Assembly (NCBI RefSeq): GCF_030247195.1
Contig: NC_080672.1
Location: 366,536,271-366,600,270 of the forward strand
Source of the DNA: Topomyia yanbarensis
Lineage: Eukaryota > Arthropoda > Insecta > Diptera > Culicidae
Direction of reading: 5' to 3'
Length of the DNA: 64,000 nt
Shown here one piece after another: positions 22,986-35,800 of this stretch (position 1 is its first letter; the number at the start of each line of letters is the position of its first letter). The translations under genes were made by a program, and so were the position numbers. The notes beneath the pieces were generated by a model that searched no databases, was not told where the DNA came from, and was given only the letters and a program-made list of their open reading frames with translations.

Positions 22986-23681
22986 GTAAGGAATTTTAAA
23001 TTAATAACTACGACGAGTATTTCTTAAGTTTCGCATTTCAGAAAAAAAAAACATGGTCAAGCTTCTAAATAGTGTATTACTGATTTATATTCTTTCTTTC
23101 AAACTATTCTTGGGCCACATTTTAAAATGTTCAATCACAAAAATATTTCATCTGAAGATCCTCTTCATAGTTTCGGTTCTATTAATCGCCGTAGACCTCA
23201 TACCGATGATTCCCAAAAGAGTTCATGTTATGAGTAATGTAGATTCCGATGACTCTGAGGGTAATATAGTTTGAAATTGAACAAGTCAGTCGCTAACGCT
23301 ATCTTTCGATGAAATCCATACCTTGCTAACATTGAGTTGTGAATGTTTTTAGTCCTATTGCAAGCAATCTTAAAATCTACCAATAAATAGTTGAGAGTGT
23401 CGCTTCTATTGCCACTGTAGTAGCTTAATTTCAGTTAATATGCGGAACGCAGTAAAACTATTCTCCAATATGCACCATTGAATGAAACTTTAGTATCTGA
23501 CGCTATTCCCAATGCCACAAATAGTAATTTTTTGAAAACATTACATAAACATACCTTATACCAAATTTCGTTTTTTTTTCTTCTAATTTTTATACCTTAG
23601 CAATTGAGAATAGTACTGGAACGTAATCGTCTAGTGTTGCGGTACGGCATATTTTGGACGCGTTTCGAAAACCTTTCAGGC
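22986..23681. other. Spacer 3' of the ABHD16 gene
   Basis: AT-rich sequence. A 73-codon plus-strand frame at 23053-23274 follows an A-run and has no recognisable feature beyond a hydrophobic stretch, so it is not called. The region probably includes the 3'UTR of the minus-strand lipase gene. Confidence 0.4.
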
Positions 23682-25900
23682 TTATGTGAAAACGAAATCG
23701 GTATCATTTGGAATTTCCCACGGTGACAGGAAGTGCTCACCGGGAAGTGGGGTGCAGTGAGTGGACTTATAGTCGTGTAGATGTTTTTTAATCTAATGAA
23801 ACAACCAGATTGTTAGAGTGGGGAAGAAAAAAGAAATATAACTGTTATCGCTTACCAAAAACTTAGCCATGGAATCTCGTTGCTCACTGGTATAATCTTC
23901 TCCGATTTCGATGGGATAACTTCGCGAGTTTCCGTTATCCGTTAAATAGGACATCAATAGAGAGAGGCAGAGTTCATTCGAATCTGCGAAATTTCAAATT
24001 AAATTTTATAGTTACAATATTAATAGATTTCCCAAAAAAAAGACTGTTTCAAAATGTTCCATCGAGGGCCCTTCTATTATCCAACGAATTGTTATTAGCT
24101 GGCGTACAGAATGCAACCCATGTTGGACGATTTTAACACTTTTTGTGATTTCCCGGGCTAGATAATGATTGCTTACCACTTCTAATGAATTCAACGGGCT
24201 TCGCTAAAATCTCTTTTGAAAGATTTTCTTGTTCGGGTTTGAAGATATTAGGGAAACGATGTTTAAGCATATTGATTAGTAAGAAGTTGCCGCGATTCGT
24301 ACCAAGATTGCCATCTCTGGAATAGTAAAAACCCCGTTGAATCTCACTTCATTTATCAGTTAAATATATCTTACTCCGAGCAAATGATCTCATCTTCTGT
24401 ACGTCTAATTAGCAATACGGGGCCGTTGTACTGCGAGATCAATTCCGTGTTATTAAGATTTACATAGTCTCTAACGGCAATCTTTACGATGTTGGAAACG
24501 CTTTCTGGCATCCGAGGCAGTGCCAGTTGCAGTACGTCGTCGAAAGTGGCATCCAGAATAACACCCTTTACGTCCGGATATTGCGAAGCTGCGTACAACG
24601 TAGAATAACCCCCAATACTCCAACCATATAAAATGATGTTCTCGGGTGTGAAACCCAAATCAGTAAGCGCAAACTGTAGCACTGCATCAACTGCGTTCTG
24701 ATCCTGGTCGGGATATGGACGGCCCTGTCAAGTAGAAAATTAATTTGTGAACCTCGATCCGTTCAGATTCAGAAATGCTCAAACTGACACTACTTCCTGC
24801 AAATCCAGGATGGTTCCATCCGAGCACCGAGTATCGCAAATCAAGCGGGGTTGACATGATACCGATTTCGTAGAAACCAGCGTTACCCTCCGAGCAGATT
24901 ACTAACGTACGACCATTGCTGCTTTTGTTACGATTGTCAACAAACACCGTATCGATTTCATTGCCATCTGCCGTTTTAACCTTGTTACGTTTGCCGCCGT
25001 TTTCAGTGATCAGCTTAGTGCGACCCTGGAGCAGCATTGGCTCTAGAATATCATGTACATTAACGTTTTTTGTGCCAAATAAAGTAAAAATCGATACGTA
25101 CCGATATAACTCTGCACCAAACGTACCGATCCAGGGTATATCATTCGAATACCAAAACTATGAATCGCCAAATAAGCTACAATCTGGCAAGGTAAGGATG
25201 AGATCCACAGTGGCTTATTACGAGACAATTGCACCCGTTGTCTGTAGATAAGGATCACATTAATATGCCGCCCGAGTACCGCACCCGAACAACCTATAGA
25301 TACTCACACACTGTTCGTCACGGTAAAGTCCACCGGCCAATGTTTGAAGTCAAAGTCATACTTTCGAATGTGGTTCTTCTCCTCCGAGGATTTCTCGTTA
25401 CGTTTGGCGCTCTCGAGACACTCGGCGAATCGGACGTAGACTAAGTTCATGGACCGACCAAGTCCACGCATGCACAGGGATACAGCCACTAGCAGTCCAA
25501 TGCCGGTCGTGAACTTGGCCAACGTACCGACGGAATCCGCCACAAAGTAACCCCGCCGGTAGAGGAATGTGATTAACAGCGGCGATGTGTAGTATCCAAA
25601 GCTCCACATCAAATTCAGCTATGGAATAGTGATTATATGAGTATCATACAGAATTATAGTGAATAAATTATAATTTTGTAATAATTGCCAGCTCATCGTA
25701 TCATGCAAGACTACTAACAGCTGTCAGCAGTTGATCTCCATATTTTTCCAATGGTCCTGGTTCATACACCTCCTATTTGATGTGGAAAATAAAACCGATT
25801 GTTGATAGGATTTAAGTGGTATTGTTAACAAAAAAAACACCTTTGTTCCGTCGTACTCTTTGAAGAGTTTCGGGGAGAAGAGGTACTTGTAGAATGGCAT
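23682..25900 (-). CDS. ABHD16-type alpha/beta-hydrolase (phosphatidylserine lipase family)
   Basis: Eight exons splice in phase through GT-AG introns: 25900-25841, 25618-25308, 25241-25102, 25042-24789, 24724-24375, 24316-24177, 23983-23856, 23792-23682, giving 497 codons plus stop. The N-terminus (MPFYKYLFSPKLFKEY) and two hydrophobic segments in exon 2 (SPLLITFLY; GIGLLVAVSLC) fit a membrane-anchored enzyme. The hydrolase fold has WNHPGFAGSS, the nucleophile elbow GWSIGG (Ser about 291), ILDATFDD and the acidic RRTEDEI segment. Family members (vertebrate ABHD16A/BAT5) hydrolyse phosphatidylserine to the lyso-lipid at intracellular membranes. The Met at 25951 is in frame but adds an unconserved 17 residues. 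The internal splice sites are mutually consistent in phase; exon 1 is least certain. Confidence 0.9.
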
Positions 25901-25951
25901 AGTTCCTACCGATGATAGAGTTTTTTTCTGTAGTACTAAGGAAAGTGCCAA

Positions 25952-26380
25952 TTACAGATATGTGACACCATAAATACAGGCTCCTTCGAAATCGTAATGC
26001 AATCTCACTTTTTCGAATAGCACAAGTTTACTCGGATTAATTATCAAAGTGTACAACTTTGTTTCTTAGCTCACTCGAATATATTAATAAAAACACGACT
26101 TTCTGTAGTGCTGCTGTAAGTAAAATCCACCAACAGCACAACAATTATTGACGACTTATCTAACAACATGACACATGGGGAAAATAAATTATCCAACACT
26201 ACTATGCGTATGCATACAGCAAATTCATTCACAATTTCAGTGTTCACGATAGAAACCGTAATCAAAAAACGCTACAGTTGTTATAACTGTTATACCGAAC
26301 CAAGGGAGATCCTTTATGAAGTTTATGAATGAGAAGGAATGTTTTGGAGTTTGGAACAGGGTTGGCGCACATATCAGATA
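25952..26380. other. Upstream region of the ABHD16 gene
   Basis: AT-rich sequence without convincing ORFs. It should contain the 5'UTR/promoter of the minus-strand lipase gene, but no promoter element stands out. Confidence 0.4.
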
Positions 26381-27160
26381 TACGCGGTAAAAAAACTTTA
26401 CCCATTTTATGTATTCAAATTGCCCATTTTCGGAAGTTATTCGAGCTATCAAAAAATGGGTATTTTTTTGTTTCTAACAATGAGTACTTTTTATCCATTT
26501 CACAACTACTCGATGAGGTAATGTCAATGGGTATATTGATCTTGATAATGGGTGAAAAATTCTTAAGCATTATTTCAAGCGAGTTAACCTGCAAACTAAG
26601 GATCGTAGTGGAACCTGCAAATTATCGCCCTGCATCGGAGTCCGTGGCGGAAACGGAATATTTCGGCAATGCTCCGAAAACAACGTCTGTTTAGACTACT
26701 GAGGATGTTGAAAAAATGTGCCAGTTCGGCATTTTTAGAGCAGCCAAAAGATCCAGCCATCAAAAATATATCCAGTTGGCGGTTTTATTTTGTTAAGTAG
26801 TTTTAGAATAGGATTTCTATCTAGATTCCTATACTTTTATAGGGAAACAATAATGTGAAATGAATGTTATTCCTATACTTTTATAGGGAAACAATAATGT
26901 GAAATGAATGTTATTTTATGTTTTTTTTTTTAAATTCAGAAATAATTCTGGCGCGAATTTCATGAATGTGTATTTTTTACGCATTTTGTTGTAACAGTTC
27001 TGCGAAAAATAATGGGTGAAACATACCCAGGTTGACGTATAAGGTCTGTACTCATTTATGGGTACAAACGCTTTACCCATTTAATGGGTTATTCCACTTT
27101 TATTGAAAATGAGTAGTTTTCTACGCATTAATGGGTACTTGATTTTATCAGTGTATACGA
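26381..27160. mobile_element. MITE-like region with repeated ATGGGTA/TACCCAT motifs
   Basis: The ends are approximate inverted repeats (ACGCGGTAAAAAAACTTTA then CCCATTT on the left; AATGGGTACTTGATTTTAT on the right). Many ATGGGT/ACCCAT words lie inside. An approximately 43-bp tandem duplication is at about 26834-26911. No ORF is credible. Confidence 0.45.
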
Positions 27161-27594
27161 ATATGCCAAACTCTTCAGTGACTGCAGTGCTGTCCAAGTG
27201 GCAAGCATAGTACTGAAAAATGTTGAGGATTTCCGTTTAAAAGACGTCCATCGTTGAACCCGTGTTGAAAGTTCTTGAATTGGAATACTTAAGTTTTAAT
27301 ACGGGGGTACCGCTTCAAACATTTCTGCTGAGTTATTTTTCCAGTTTTCAAATGCAAATGATTTCCATTGTACTGAACGAAAACACTACATTTTTGCACT
27401 ATCTGATCGGAAATATGCGTAATTTTATTTGATTGCGTAAAATGTAGGGAGAACTGGGGCTGGTTGGCCGAGTTTTGCTTTCGGGATTTCTGTACTCATT
27501 CTGGTTACACTTTTTGATCGTAATTATATCGTGCTTGAAAACGTAAAAATATTTAAAAAAAAACTACAACTTGTGATGTGCTGCTAAAATAATC

Positions 27595-27715
27595 GAATCG
27601 AGTGCCCCTATTGTTGCTTTACCATTTGACTCAAACAAAGATGGCAGACACTGCTCTAACGACTACAAATGGGTAGGGTGATAATGGAAACATGGCGAAA
27701 ATAGGCTCATCACCC
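27595..27715. mobile_element. Truncated copy of the GGGTGATGAGCCTATTT MITE
   Basis: The reverse complement matches the left part of the element at 10718-11036 (shared GTGTCTGCCATCTTTGTT and GGGGCACTCGATT). Only one terminus (CTCATCACCC, 27715) is present. Confidence 0.7.
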
Positions 27716-27807
27716 TAGTATACTATCTTTTTGTATTAGTAACATTTTATTTGAGCAGCACGTGCATTGTCATTGTCATCTCATTTTATTATATTGATGT
27801 CATGTAT

Positions 27808-28226
27808 TAACATAGAGAACAGACATCCATCTTCACTTGTGTAAAAATTCATAACGTTTTCGACTGTAGTTGGGATGTCTCCACCAGGCGCACTACTGTC
27901 ATGTTTTTAGTGGCTGAGTTCGACTGAATTGACAGCGGTTATACCTCTACCCAGTCAAACCGGTTCGGACTTCTGAGTGGATTCAGTATGAATTCCAGCT
28001 CAAATGCATCAACCGATTGAGTCGGAATCGGTTGTCTTCTTTAAGGCAGGTTCCATATACTGAATCCATTCATTTAGGATTCCGAACCAGTTCCGAAATA
28101 GATTGAACGGGTAGTTGGGATAAGTTAGTGTGGTGGCGCTAGTGTTACATCGTATATTAATTCAAATGTTTACACACGTTTCATTATTAGATTTGTTCGA
28201 TCATGGATGTCTGTTCTCTGTGGTAT
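27808..28226. mobile_element. MITE with AGAGAACAGACATCCAT ends
   Basis: AGAGAACAGACATCCAT at 27814-27830 is repeated inverted at 28203-28219. A second, inner imperfect inverted repeat (ccggttcgga.../...ccgaaccagttcc, about 27958-28100) makes the element foldable. No ORF. Confidence 0.6.
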
Positions 28227-28533
28227 TACTTTCAATGTGCTATATTCCTTTTATTTTACGTACTGCTTACGTATTAAAATAAACAATTTTCTACTTGCGT
28301 TACGCTTGATTGTATTGTAGTGTGGAGCCGTTAAGATCGGATGCGGGTTTAATCCTTTACATGTTATAATTTTTTTTTATTATATTCATACATTATTCAT
28401 TTATTTATTATTTGATAAATTGCATTTTATTACTTTTTATTATCATAATTTGAACTATGTCCATTACATATGTTATACGCATTTTTCCATTATTTGGGTA
28501 GGGTAAGGTAGATTATGTGGATCGCCTATCTCT

Positions 28534-28584
28534 CAGTGCATCACATCATTATTAGAGAGTCTCTAATAATGATGTGATACACTG
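28534..28584. repeat. Near-perfect 51-bp palindrome
   Basis: Arms 28534-28558 and 28560-28584 are reverse complements with one mismatch in 25 and a one-base spacer. The core is TTAGAGAGTCTCTAA. Confidence 0.85.
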
Positions 28585-29124
28585 ACTTCCTAATTCTTCG
28601 AAAATATGTAGTTATTGTTGATGTTTCTATCTGCTACGGCACGGTAAGTTGGACGCTTTTCTCACACAAACCATCAGGTAGTGCCTTAACAAGTATTGCA
28701 AATGCCGCTATTCAAACGTCAGTATTGTATTGTCGGAAGGAAATTCATTGTATTGTCTCTGTGGAGTGCGCATAAGAACTTCTGCTTATGGATCCATCCC
28801 TTTTTGGCCCTTCATACAGCAATAAATTGAAAGTCGTTTGCTAGCAACGTTTGGCTTTGCTGATAAAAGCAACTGCAGCCACCGGCGTAGCACTTGCACT
28901 GATGGTGGATTCGCTTTATCATCATCATTCTGGTTAGACTTGTCGCTGTCATGAAGATACAACCTTTGAGCACATATATGAATTCATAGAATAAAATCAG
29001 AGAAAAAGCTATTAACAATCAAATGCGGTGTGAAAAATCGGCCAACTAACCCCAGGGCTGGGGTAGGTTGGCCGAGTTTGTTAAAATAAGTGAATCTCAT
29101 CAAATACACGTATATTAGTGAAAA

Positions 29125-29350
29125 AAAACTCGTTTTAATCCACCTAGTGGTGCGATTGTACCTTTCTCATTTATCCAAACTATGATTCATTAGGTTTTGT
29201 TCAATAAAATTGTGGAAATGTGTATTACATTCTTATTATATTTAGCACGTATCCCACGAAAGTAGAGACTGACTCACCTTAAACAAAAATGTATAAAATT
29301 TAATTAGCTTAATCAGCATAAATTCCATGTGATCTTCATGTGATAATATT
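29125..29350. repeat. Dispersed-repeat-like sequence
   Basis: The stretch containing TTTTAATCCACCTAGTGG and ACCTTTCTCAT resembles a repeat common in culicine mosquito DNA (from memory, unverified). A complementary-looking ATGAGAAAGGCAAAA occurs at about 31707. Confidence 0.3.
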
Positions 29351-29559
29351 TTTAAATGTTAGTGGAATGGGTTTGGAAGTGGAGGGTGCATCAGAGATCC
29401 TTCATCTTATTTCGGTATACGGGGTGGATAAAGGAAATGCGGGTGTGAGGGTGGTCCAGTCCAAGGGACGGAGACTGATGAAGGAGGGTAGTGTAAGGTT
29501 AAGGAGGGGGGGGGGGGGTGGCGACGCAATACTCAACTGTATATTTTGCCTTCCTTGGT

Positions 29560-30275
29560 TTGAGAAAATCGGTTTAGTCATCGCCGAAGAACCAATGCGA
29601 GTTTAATTGGAATTGGAATTTGCCCGGAATCCGGGACTTCCGGAATCGTCGATAATGGATAATATATTCAAGGAATGTTTGATTGGTAATCAGTGATCTC
29701 GACGTGCGAATCGAAGTAATTTGGTGACCATTTCAATAGCTGAGGTATTACGATTGTACCGATTTTTGCGGGAAATTCCAATGTAACCTTACCTACCAAC
29801 CTGTAACTCCAGAACCAAGAGTCAGAACCGAATGAAATTCCGCAGCAGTCAATGGTATTACTGTATCTTTCATTTGAAATCAAGTATGTAAAAATCGGTA
29901 GAGAATTCGCTGGGAGGTATGTGTGATATTAGCTTAGGAACTTGGCGAGCTCCCCGGAGACATCATGAACCATAATAGGTGGCCAATGGGGTAAAAACTG
30001 CTTTGATTGATCACTAGTGATCCAGACCCGCAAACTAGAATAATGTTACGCCCATTTTAATATGTTTTACATCATTTGGACATCATGGTTGTACCAGTTT
30101 ATGTGGGAATTTGCTGTGTGACTGCACTCTTCAACCCGTAACTACTCCGGAGCCGGAAGTCGGATCAACTAAAAATTCAATAGCAGCTTATGGGAGCGTT
30201 ATACTTTTCAGTTAAAACTGAAATGATGAAAATCGGTTCAGCCATCTCTGAGAAAATTGTGTGAGTTTAAATGAC
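29560..30275. repeat. Degenerate tandem repeats of about 310-350 bp
   Basis: Similar blocks recur: AAAATCGGTTTAGTCATC (29567), AAAATCGGTAGAGAATTC (29891) and AAAATCGGTTCAGCCATC (30230), each preceded in the last two copies by ...ccagaaccaagagtcag/...ccggagccggaagtcgg and ...gtaccgatttttgcggga/...gtaccagtttatgtggga. No coding content. Confidence 0.5.
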
Positions 30276-30429
30276 ACACACATAGCGGAAGATGACGAAT
30301 GCTATAAGCGGAAGGGGACTAGGGGAATACGGAAAATAATGAGAGCTGACTAAATGGCCAAATGACTGCATGATTAGAACTCGTCGGAAAAAGGAAGGTG
30401 GACTCACAGACTCATACCGGTTCTCTCGA

Positions 30430-31553
30430 TCTGGGTAAATAGGAGGCATGGTGAAGTGACCTTCTATCTGACGCAGTTCCTGTCTGGGCATGGTTGTTTT
30501 AAACAGTACCTGCATCGGTTCGAACACGCTGTGTCACCTTTTTGTCCGGAGTGCATAAACGTCGAGGAAACGCCGGAGCATGTGATCCTCGTTTGTCCTA
30601 GATTTGACACAGCGTTTAATGTAGAGAATATTGTGGCAGAGATGTGTCGGGACGAGGGCACATAGAATTCCGTCGGCAGCGTAGTGACACTAATACTGTC
30701 GGAACTGCAGAGAAAGTGGCGAATAGAACAGCAAGCTGGCAACGCCAACTAGCAAGATGTGGGCGAGTGGTTCAAGTCTGTTACAAACCCTATGAGTGTG
30801 ATCGTGAAGGGACGCGAGTCAGGTCTTATGGCTTACAGATTCTAGCGTGGCGAAAGTCGTATGCGAGAAACGAGCACCAATTTAGCAATACCAACAAGTA
30901 GTTTCACGTCGGTTAAAAATTCTGCGAGGGTGGCTGTGATTCAAGTGGGATGCGATTCAAGTTTCGGCATCTCCAGTTCGGTTCACGTCTCGACGGGTTC
31001 CAATGTTGGCGACCGGTTACGTAGCAAGGGTTGGATAGCGTGCTGACTCAACGGACACAGGGGAGCCGACGGGCTCAGGGACATCTGGAAGCTAATGACA
31101 GTAACATTAATTCTGTTGGAGCTTTAGCGCAGCGGAGATACGAGCATTAAATTGGCAACAACAACAAGCAATTTCACGTCGGTTAAAAAAATCCTCCAAG
31201 GGTGGGGGTGAATGGATGCGAGTTACGTTTCGGTATCTCTATCAGTTCACGTCTCGACGGGTTCCGACGTTGGCGACGGCAACAGGTAACGTTGCAAGCT
31301 TTACGAGGGTAAAAAGAACAAAACTAAAAAAATGATAATAAATTGATAAAACACACACACAGTGAACAGGCGCAGTCGAGGAGTCGAGGGACTCTAAGAA
31401 AGAAGAGGTGAAAGAGCACAATCTCCTCCCGAAGTAATACTCAACGGTGGTCCCGGGAGGAAGAGGATACGGAGATACAGAAGGTTGAGGTTTAGTCGGT
31501 AGGCTTGCTGGAGCAAGAGCTGCAGTAAGAATCCGATGGTACCACGGCAAAAA
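30430..31553 (+). pseudogene. 5'-truncated R1-type retrotransposon (C-terminus and 3'UTR)
   Basis: At 30456-30665 a frame reads LTQFLSGHGCFKQYLHRFEH then CPECINVEETPEHVILVC, the R1-type ORF2 C-terminal CCHC finger seen in the tandem copies (CPDCPGVDETAEHILFVC). The continuation to about 30740 is in broken frames. The 3'UTR holds a duplicated segment (about 30885-31015 and 31160-31280, both with TTTCACGTCGGTTAAAAA). It ends in a CTCCCGAAGTAATACTCAACG block like the tandem copies' 3' end, then an A-rich tail (31545-31553) and ACAT/ACAC microsatellite. The left flank (30269-30283) is also ACAC-rich. Confidence 0.75.
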
Positions 31554-32824
31554 AAAGTAAAAAATTCCCCCTCGATAAAAAAAACATACATACACACACA
31601 GACATTTTCTGATCTCGACGAACTGAATCGAATGGTATACAAAATCGATTTTAATCGAGCACAAAAAATCAATTTTTACAGTGATTGCAAAACTTTTCTT
31701 TATATGAGAAAGGCAAAACATCCGAATTTTATTTTATCAGAAAGAACAGCTGCTACAGCTTCGTTTATCGCTTCTGGCAACGTTTCGCCTTTCTTTGACT
31801 TTTGTTTGTATGTCCTCATTTTCTGCTCGAATCAATTTGAAAACGAAAAATACAGTGCCAATTCGTTAGTTGCGACTCGATTAAAAGATGCTGCTATGTC
31901 AAAATCACATGTCAAATTGACTTTGACATTTAAAAAGACAATAGCCAATGATGTGAACAGATGCATTTTACACTACCACCATCCCCTTTGGAGAGTTTTT
32001 GACATCTGTCACCCAACCCAACTAACGAATCGGATTTTTTTAGTTGGGGTTTCAGTTTTTAGTTGGTCGTGACAATTAAAATGCGAAAAGTTTTGATAGC
32101 ATTTAATTCATAAAATATTAGACTCATCCTTTTTATAAACAATTTCCAACTTTTAATGATTATAATCCAAGATCCCGCAATAATAATCTGCTTTAGAAAT
32201 ATAATAATTCACATACACCTAAAGGATGCTATACAACCGATCCTGACGTACTACACGGGTAACATGGATCCAACGATGAACGTATGTTGAACGGTGATTT
32301 GGACGTCATCCTTCATATAGGACAATTTTGAGACCAACTGTTCTTAGGGTTCTTCTACCGATACAAACGAAAACGCCATTTTTTAACGTTTTCCAAAAAA
32401 TATCGCAATTTCAACGCAATCAAGTTGGTTTTTTTGTGGAACAGTGTTATAGAGGATAATTTTATAGCATGCTTCACGAATGAAATGATTTTGCTGCCTT
32501 CACAGTGAATTTTACCGTGTAGAGCCAAGCGTTTCAACGGTATTTTCCCCCGCTTGGCCCTTTTTGCCGAATGAGCGAGCAAAAGAAAAGCCGAAAAAGA
32601 CGCCATCAAAACAATAAACACCCTCTCAACCATTAGTGCCAAATATTCAGCTCTTATACGGTGAACAAGCGGCAGTGCCCGACAAGTGCGTCATCCAGAT
32701 GGAATTTTCAGTGAAAAAGTGGTGCTAATTTAGTAGAAACGACTGTCCAGTACTCAAAACGTTGCAAATAGTGTAATAGCATCGAAAAGCGATTCCTCAG
32801 TAGATTTGAGTATTACCGTCAGTG
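31554..32824. other. Region upstream of the CTL gene
   Basis: It begins with ACATACATACACACAC microsatellite and dispersed-repeat-like sequence, then AT-rich DNA. A TTCAGTGA at 32707-32714 resembles an arthropod initiator (TCAGT) and may lie near the CTL transcription start about 120 bp upstream of its ATG. This is inference only. Confidence 0.4.
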
Positions 32825-35800
32825 ATGGGGTGCTTCGAAAGTAAACCCAGCGATGATCAGCATCAGCCTACGGCTGTGCGAGGCTGTACCGATATATTTT
32901 GGCTAATTGTTTATGTTATATTCTGGGCTGCGTTGGTAAGTACAAAACAGAGTTATTACAGGTTTAAAATCAGATTAGAGTAATCAGTTGTTATGAGTTA
33001 GCTAGCAACTGTTTTGGATTGCAAAATTGACCACACCCGGTTGGTTGCTTATCGTAAGAAATATTAGAATACGAGAAAAACTAAAACAAAATGTAGTTAA
33101 TATGCGTTGGGCTTTTAAACGTAAGCGCTAGTTTTCGGTAGTTTTTTCCATTTCTTGATCTTTGCAGACGGATACTGGAAGTGATTGATTGAATACTGAT
33201 GGTACTTGTTGATATTTATAGAAACACCTGTTTGAACGTTTACTGTATACTTATGTACCTTGAAAAACTCCGGAATTTTCGCGTGGTTATTGAAAAGTGT
33301 CAATTGGTGGTCTAACGTCGGTAGTATTGTTGAAAACTATTTCCAGTAAACTGCCTGGTAAAGGTTGAAATACGGTCTGGACTCGTTCTTGAAATTTGTA
33401 TTTTATTTATCAGCAGAGCGTAATTGTAATTTATTAGTTCGCGATACCCTGTTGGTCACATTTGTGTGCCTTATGCCAGGTTAAAGAAAAATCAGTAAAA
33501 TTATCAGTTGCAGAAACTTTGTATCAAGTCGTTTCCGATCTGTTGAATGCGTTCCCAAGACAGCATTCTCATTAGATCTGTTATGCACCGTATCTTGGAC
33601 ATGACACGTCGTCTTGTTCAGAAATCTACAATAGAAATTTGATTCAACAACCTTGAATTGACCGATCCCGGTGCTGTTCCGTAGTGTGTACGGAACGTTT
33701 TTGAGGCGTGGTACATCACAATTACAAATTCTTGAGAAGTTCACATTGCATATCTAATTGATATTTTTTATTAGCAATTCCATTGCTATAGGAAATGACT
33801 TAATACATACCTTCATCCACAGTACCGTATATAACGATCTAATTTATAAACATTCCGTGACTCATATGTGACGCATTTTACACCCGACATAGAAACAATT
33901 AGTGTTGAAAATCCTAATCATACACGTTCGTTACATTCTAATTCTGTTTCCTCTTACCCCACAGCTGGTGATCGCAGTATTCTCCTTCGTATACGGCAAC
34001 CCGCTGCGTATCATCAATGGCTACGATTCCTTCGGCAACACATGTGGCGTTGAGAGCAACGAAAAATTTTCCCACTTCCCATTGTCTGGCATGAACACGC
34101 TGGACAAGCCGTACGTATTTTTCCTGGATCTAAAGGAACTCCGGCAGACGCTGAAGATCTGCGTCAAAGAATGCCCCAAAAAGGATATCGAAAATGCTAT
34201 GGAACTGTATCGGTACTATGAGGAAAGAGGAAGCAAGTACTGTCGGTACGATTTCAACATGAGTCTGCTAGCGACACAGGAGGCCACAGGACCGAAGTAC
34301 TTTGCGTTTGCGGGGCCGTGTCCGAAGTTTCCGGTTTACGAGGCAAAACCGGTGCTTCATCGTTGCATACCGACTGGGAAAAATGCTCCCCTGCATCATG
34401 TGAAGGATATGTATGCACTGATCAATTCCTGGGGAGCTGCACAGCAGGTGTTCAGCGATTTGTACAAGACTTGGCCAACGGTTGTGCTGATTTGTGGGCT
34501 CAGTTTAGTTTTTTCGATAATTCTAATCACCATGTTGCACTGGTTAACGGCTATTATATCGTGGGTTATTTGCATTTTTGTTGCTGTAGCGAGTATTGCG
34601 ATCACTGCGTTACTATGGTGGAGTTACTACAAGACGAAACACAATATGGATGTTGATCCGAAGCTGTCGTATCTGGAGGAGTTGGTGCGAAATGAAACCA
34701 CTATCTATGTACTAGCAATAGCGGCTACATGTATAATGATTATACTGCTGGTTATCATTTACTATCTTCGGGAAAAATTAAGTGGTTTAGCGGCATTGTT
34801 TGAAGAGGCTGGCAAGTGCATGATTGAACTCCCCGGACTAGCAGGACCCCCGGTTCTGGCTTTTATTTCGTTGGCTCTATTTCTTACATTTTGGGTAGTG
34901 GTAATTGTTTGTTTGGCTACTGCCAATTACCCCAATGTAAGACCGCTACTGCCATTCACTCAATTGAAGGAGAATCCGAACAAGACTGAAGCTGACGTAA
35001 AGCCGGACATGCCAGCGAACAACAACACGTACAAATGTAGGATAAGTTTAATTGTTTGCTCTTGATCATTAGTTAATAAATATCGACATTTCCAGCATTC
35101 GACCTAGTTGAATACCCTGAGGCTGACTACCTTCGTCACATGCTCTGGATCTACATTATTGGACTGATTTGGACAACGGAATTTATTTTCGCCTGCCAGC
35201 AGCTAGCTATTGCAGGAGCCGTAGCGTACTGGTACTTCCGTAAGCCGACCGACGCCCCGGTTCTGCAAGCTATCGGCAAACTAATCAAGTATCATCTGGG
35301 CTCGGTTGCAAAAGGATCGTTCATCATTACCATCTTCAAGATTCCCCGTTTGATACTGACCTATTTATACACGAAGTAGTTCATTTCAAACAATTGCTAA
35401 AGTATTTGCCATAATTCATGTTTATTTTAGATTGAAACGACATCAGCAAGAGGGATCGGAATGTGCAAGCTGCTGTCTTAAGTGTTGCATCTGTAGTTTC
35501 TGGCTACTGGAGAAATTCATCCGCTATCTGAATCATAATGCCTACACGGTCATTGCAATCGAAAGTGTCAATTTCTGTCCAGCTGCCAAAATTGTAAGCG
35601 AACGCATTTCGTCATTCGTAAATTATCTATTGACCCATTTCTAATTATTCTCTTATCTCGAAGGCCTGGAATGCACTGGTGACAAATGCTCTGCAGGTAG
35701 CAACCATCAACGGTATCGGCGATTTCGTGCTGTTTTTAGGAAAATTGGCCGTAGCAGCATTGTGCGGGGTGATCAGTATTCTGCTGCTACGCGACAACCC

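Noticed and set aside
23053..23274. 73-codon hydrophobic ORF
   Set aside because: No conservation clue or splice context; composition is expected for AT-rich DNA.
31536..32072. 178-codon plus-strand frame starting MVPRQKKVKNSPS
   Set aside because: It begins in the A-rich tail of a retrotransposon and runs through dispersed-repeat-like DNA; no domain.
34318..34656. Alternative plus-strand frame inside CTL exon 2
   Set aside because: It is a shadow of the transporter frame, which carries conserved membrane and Cys motifs.
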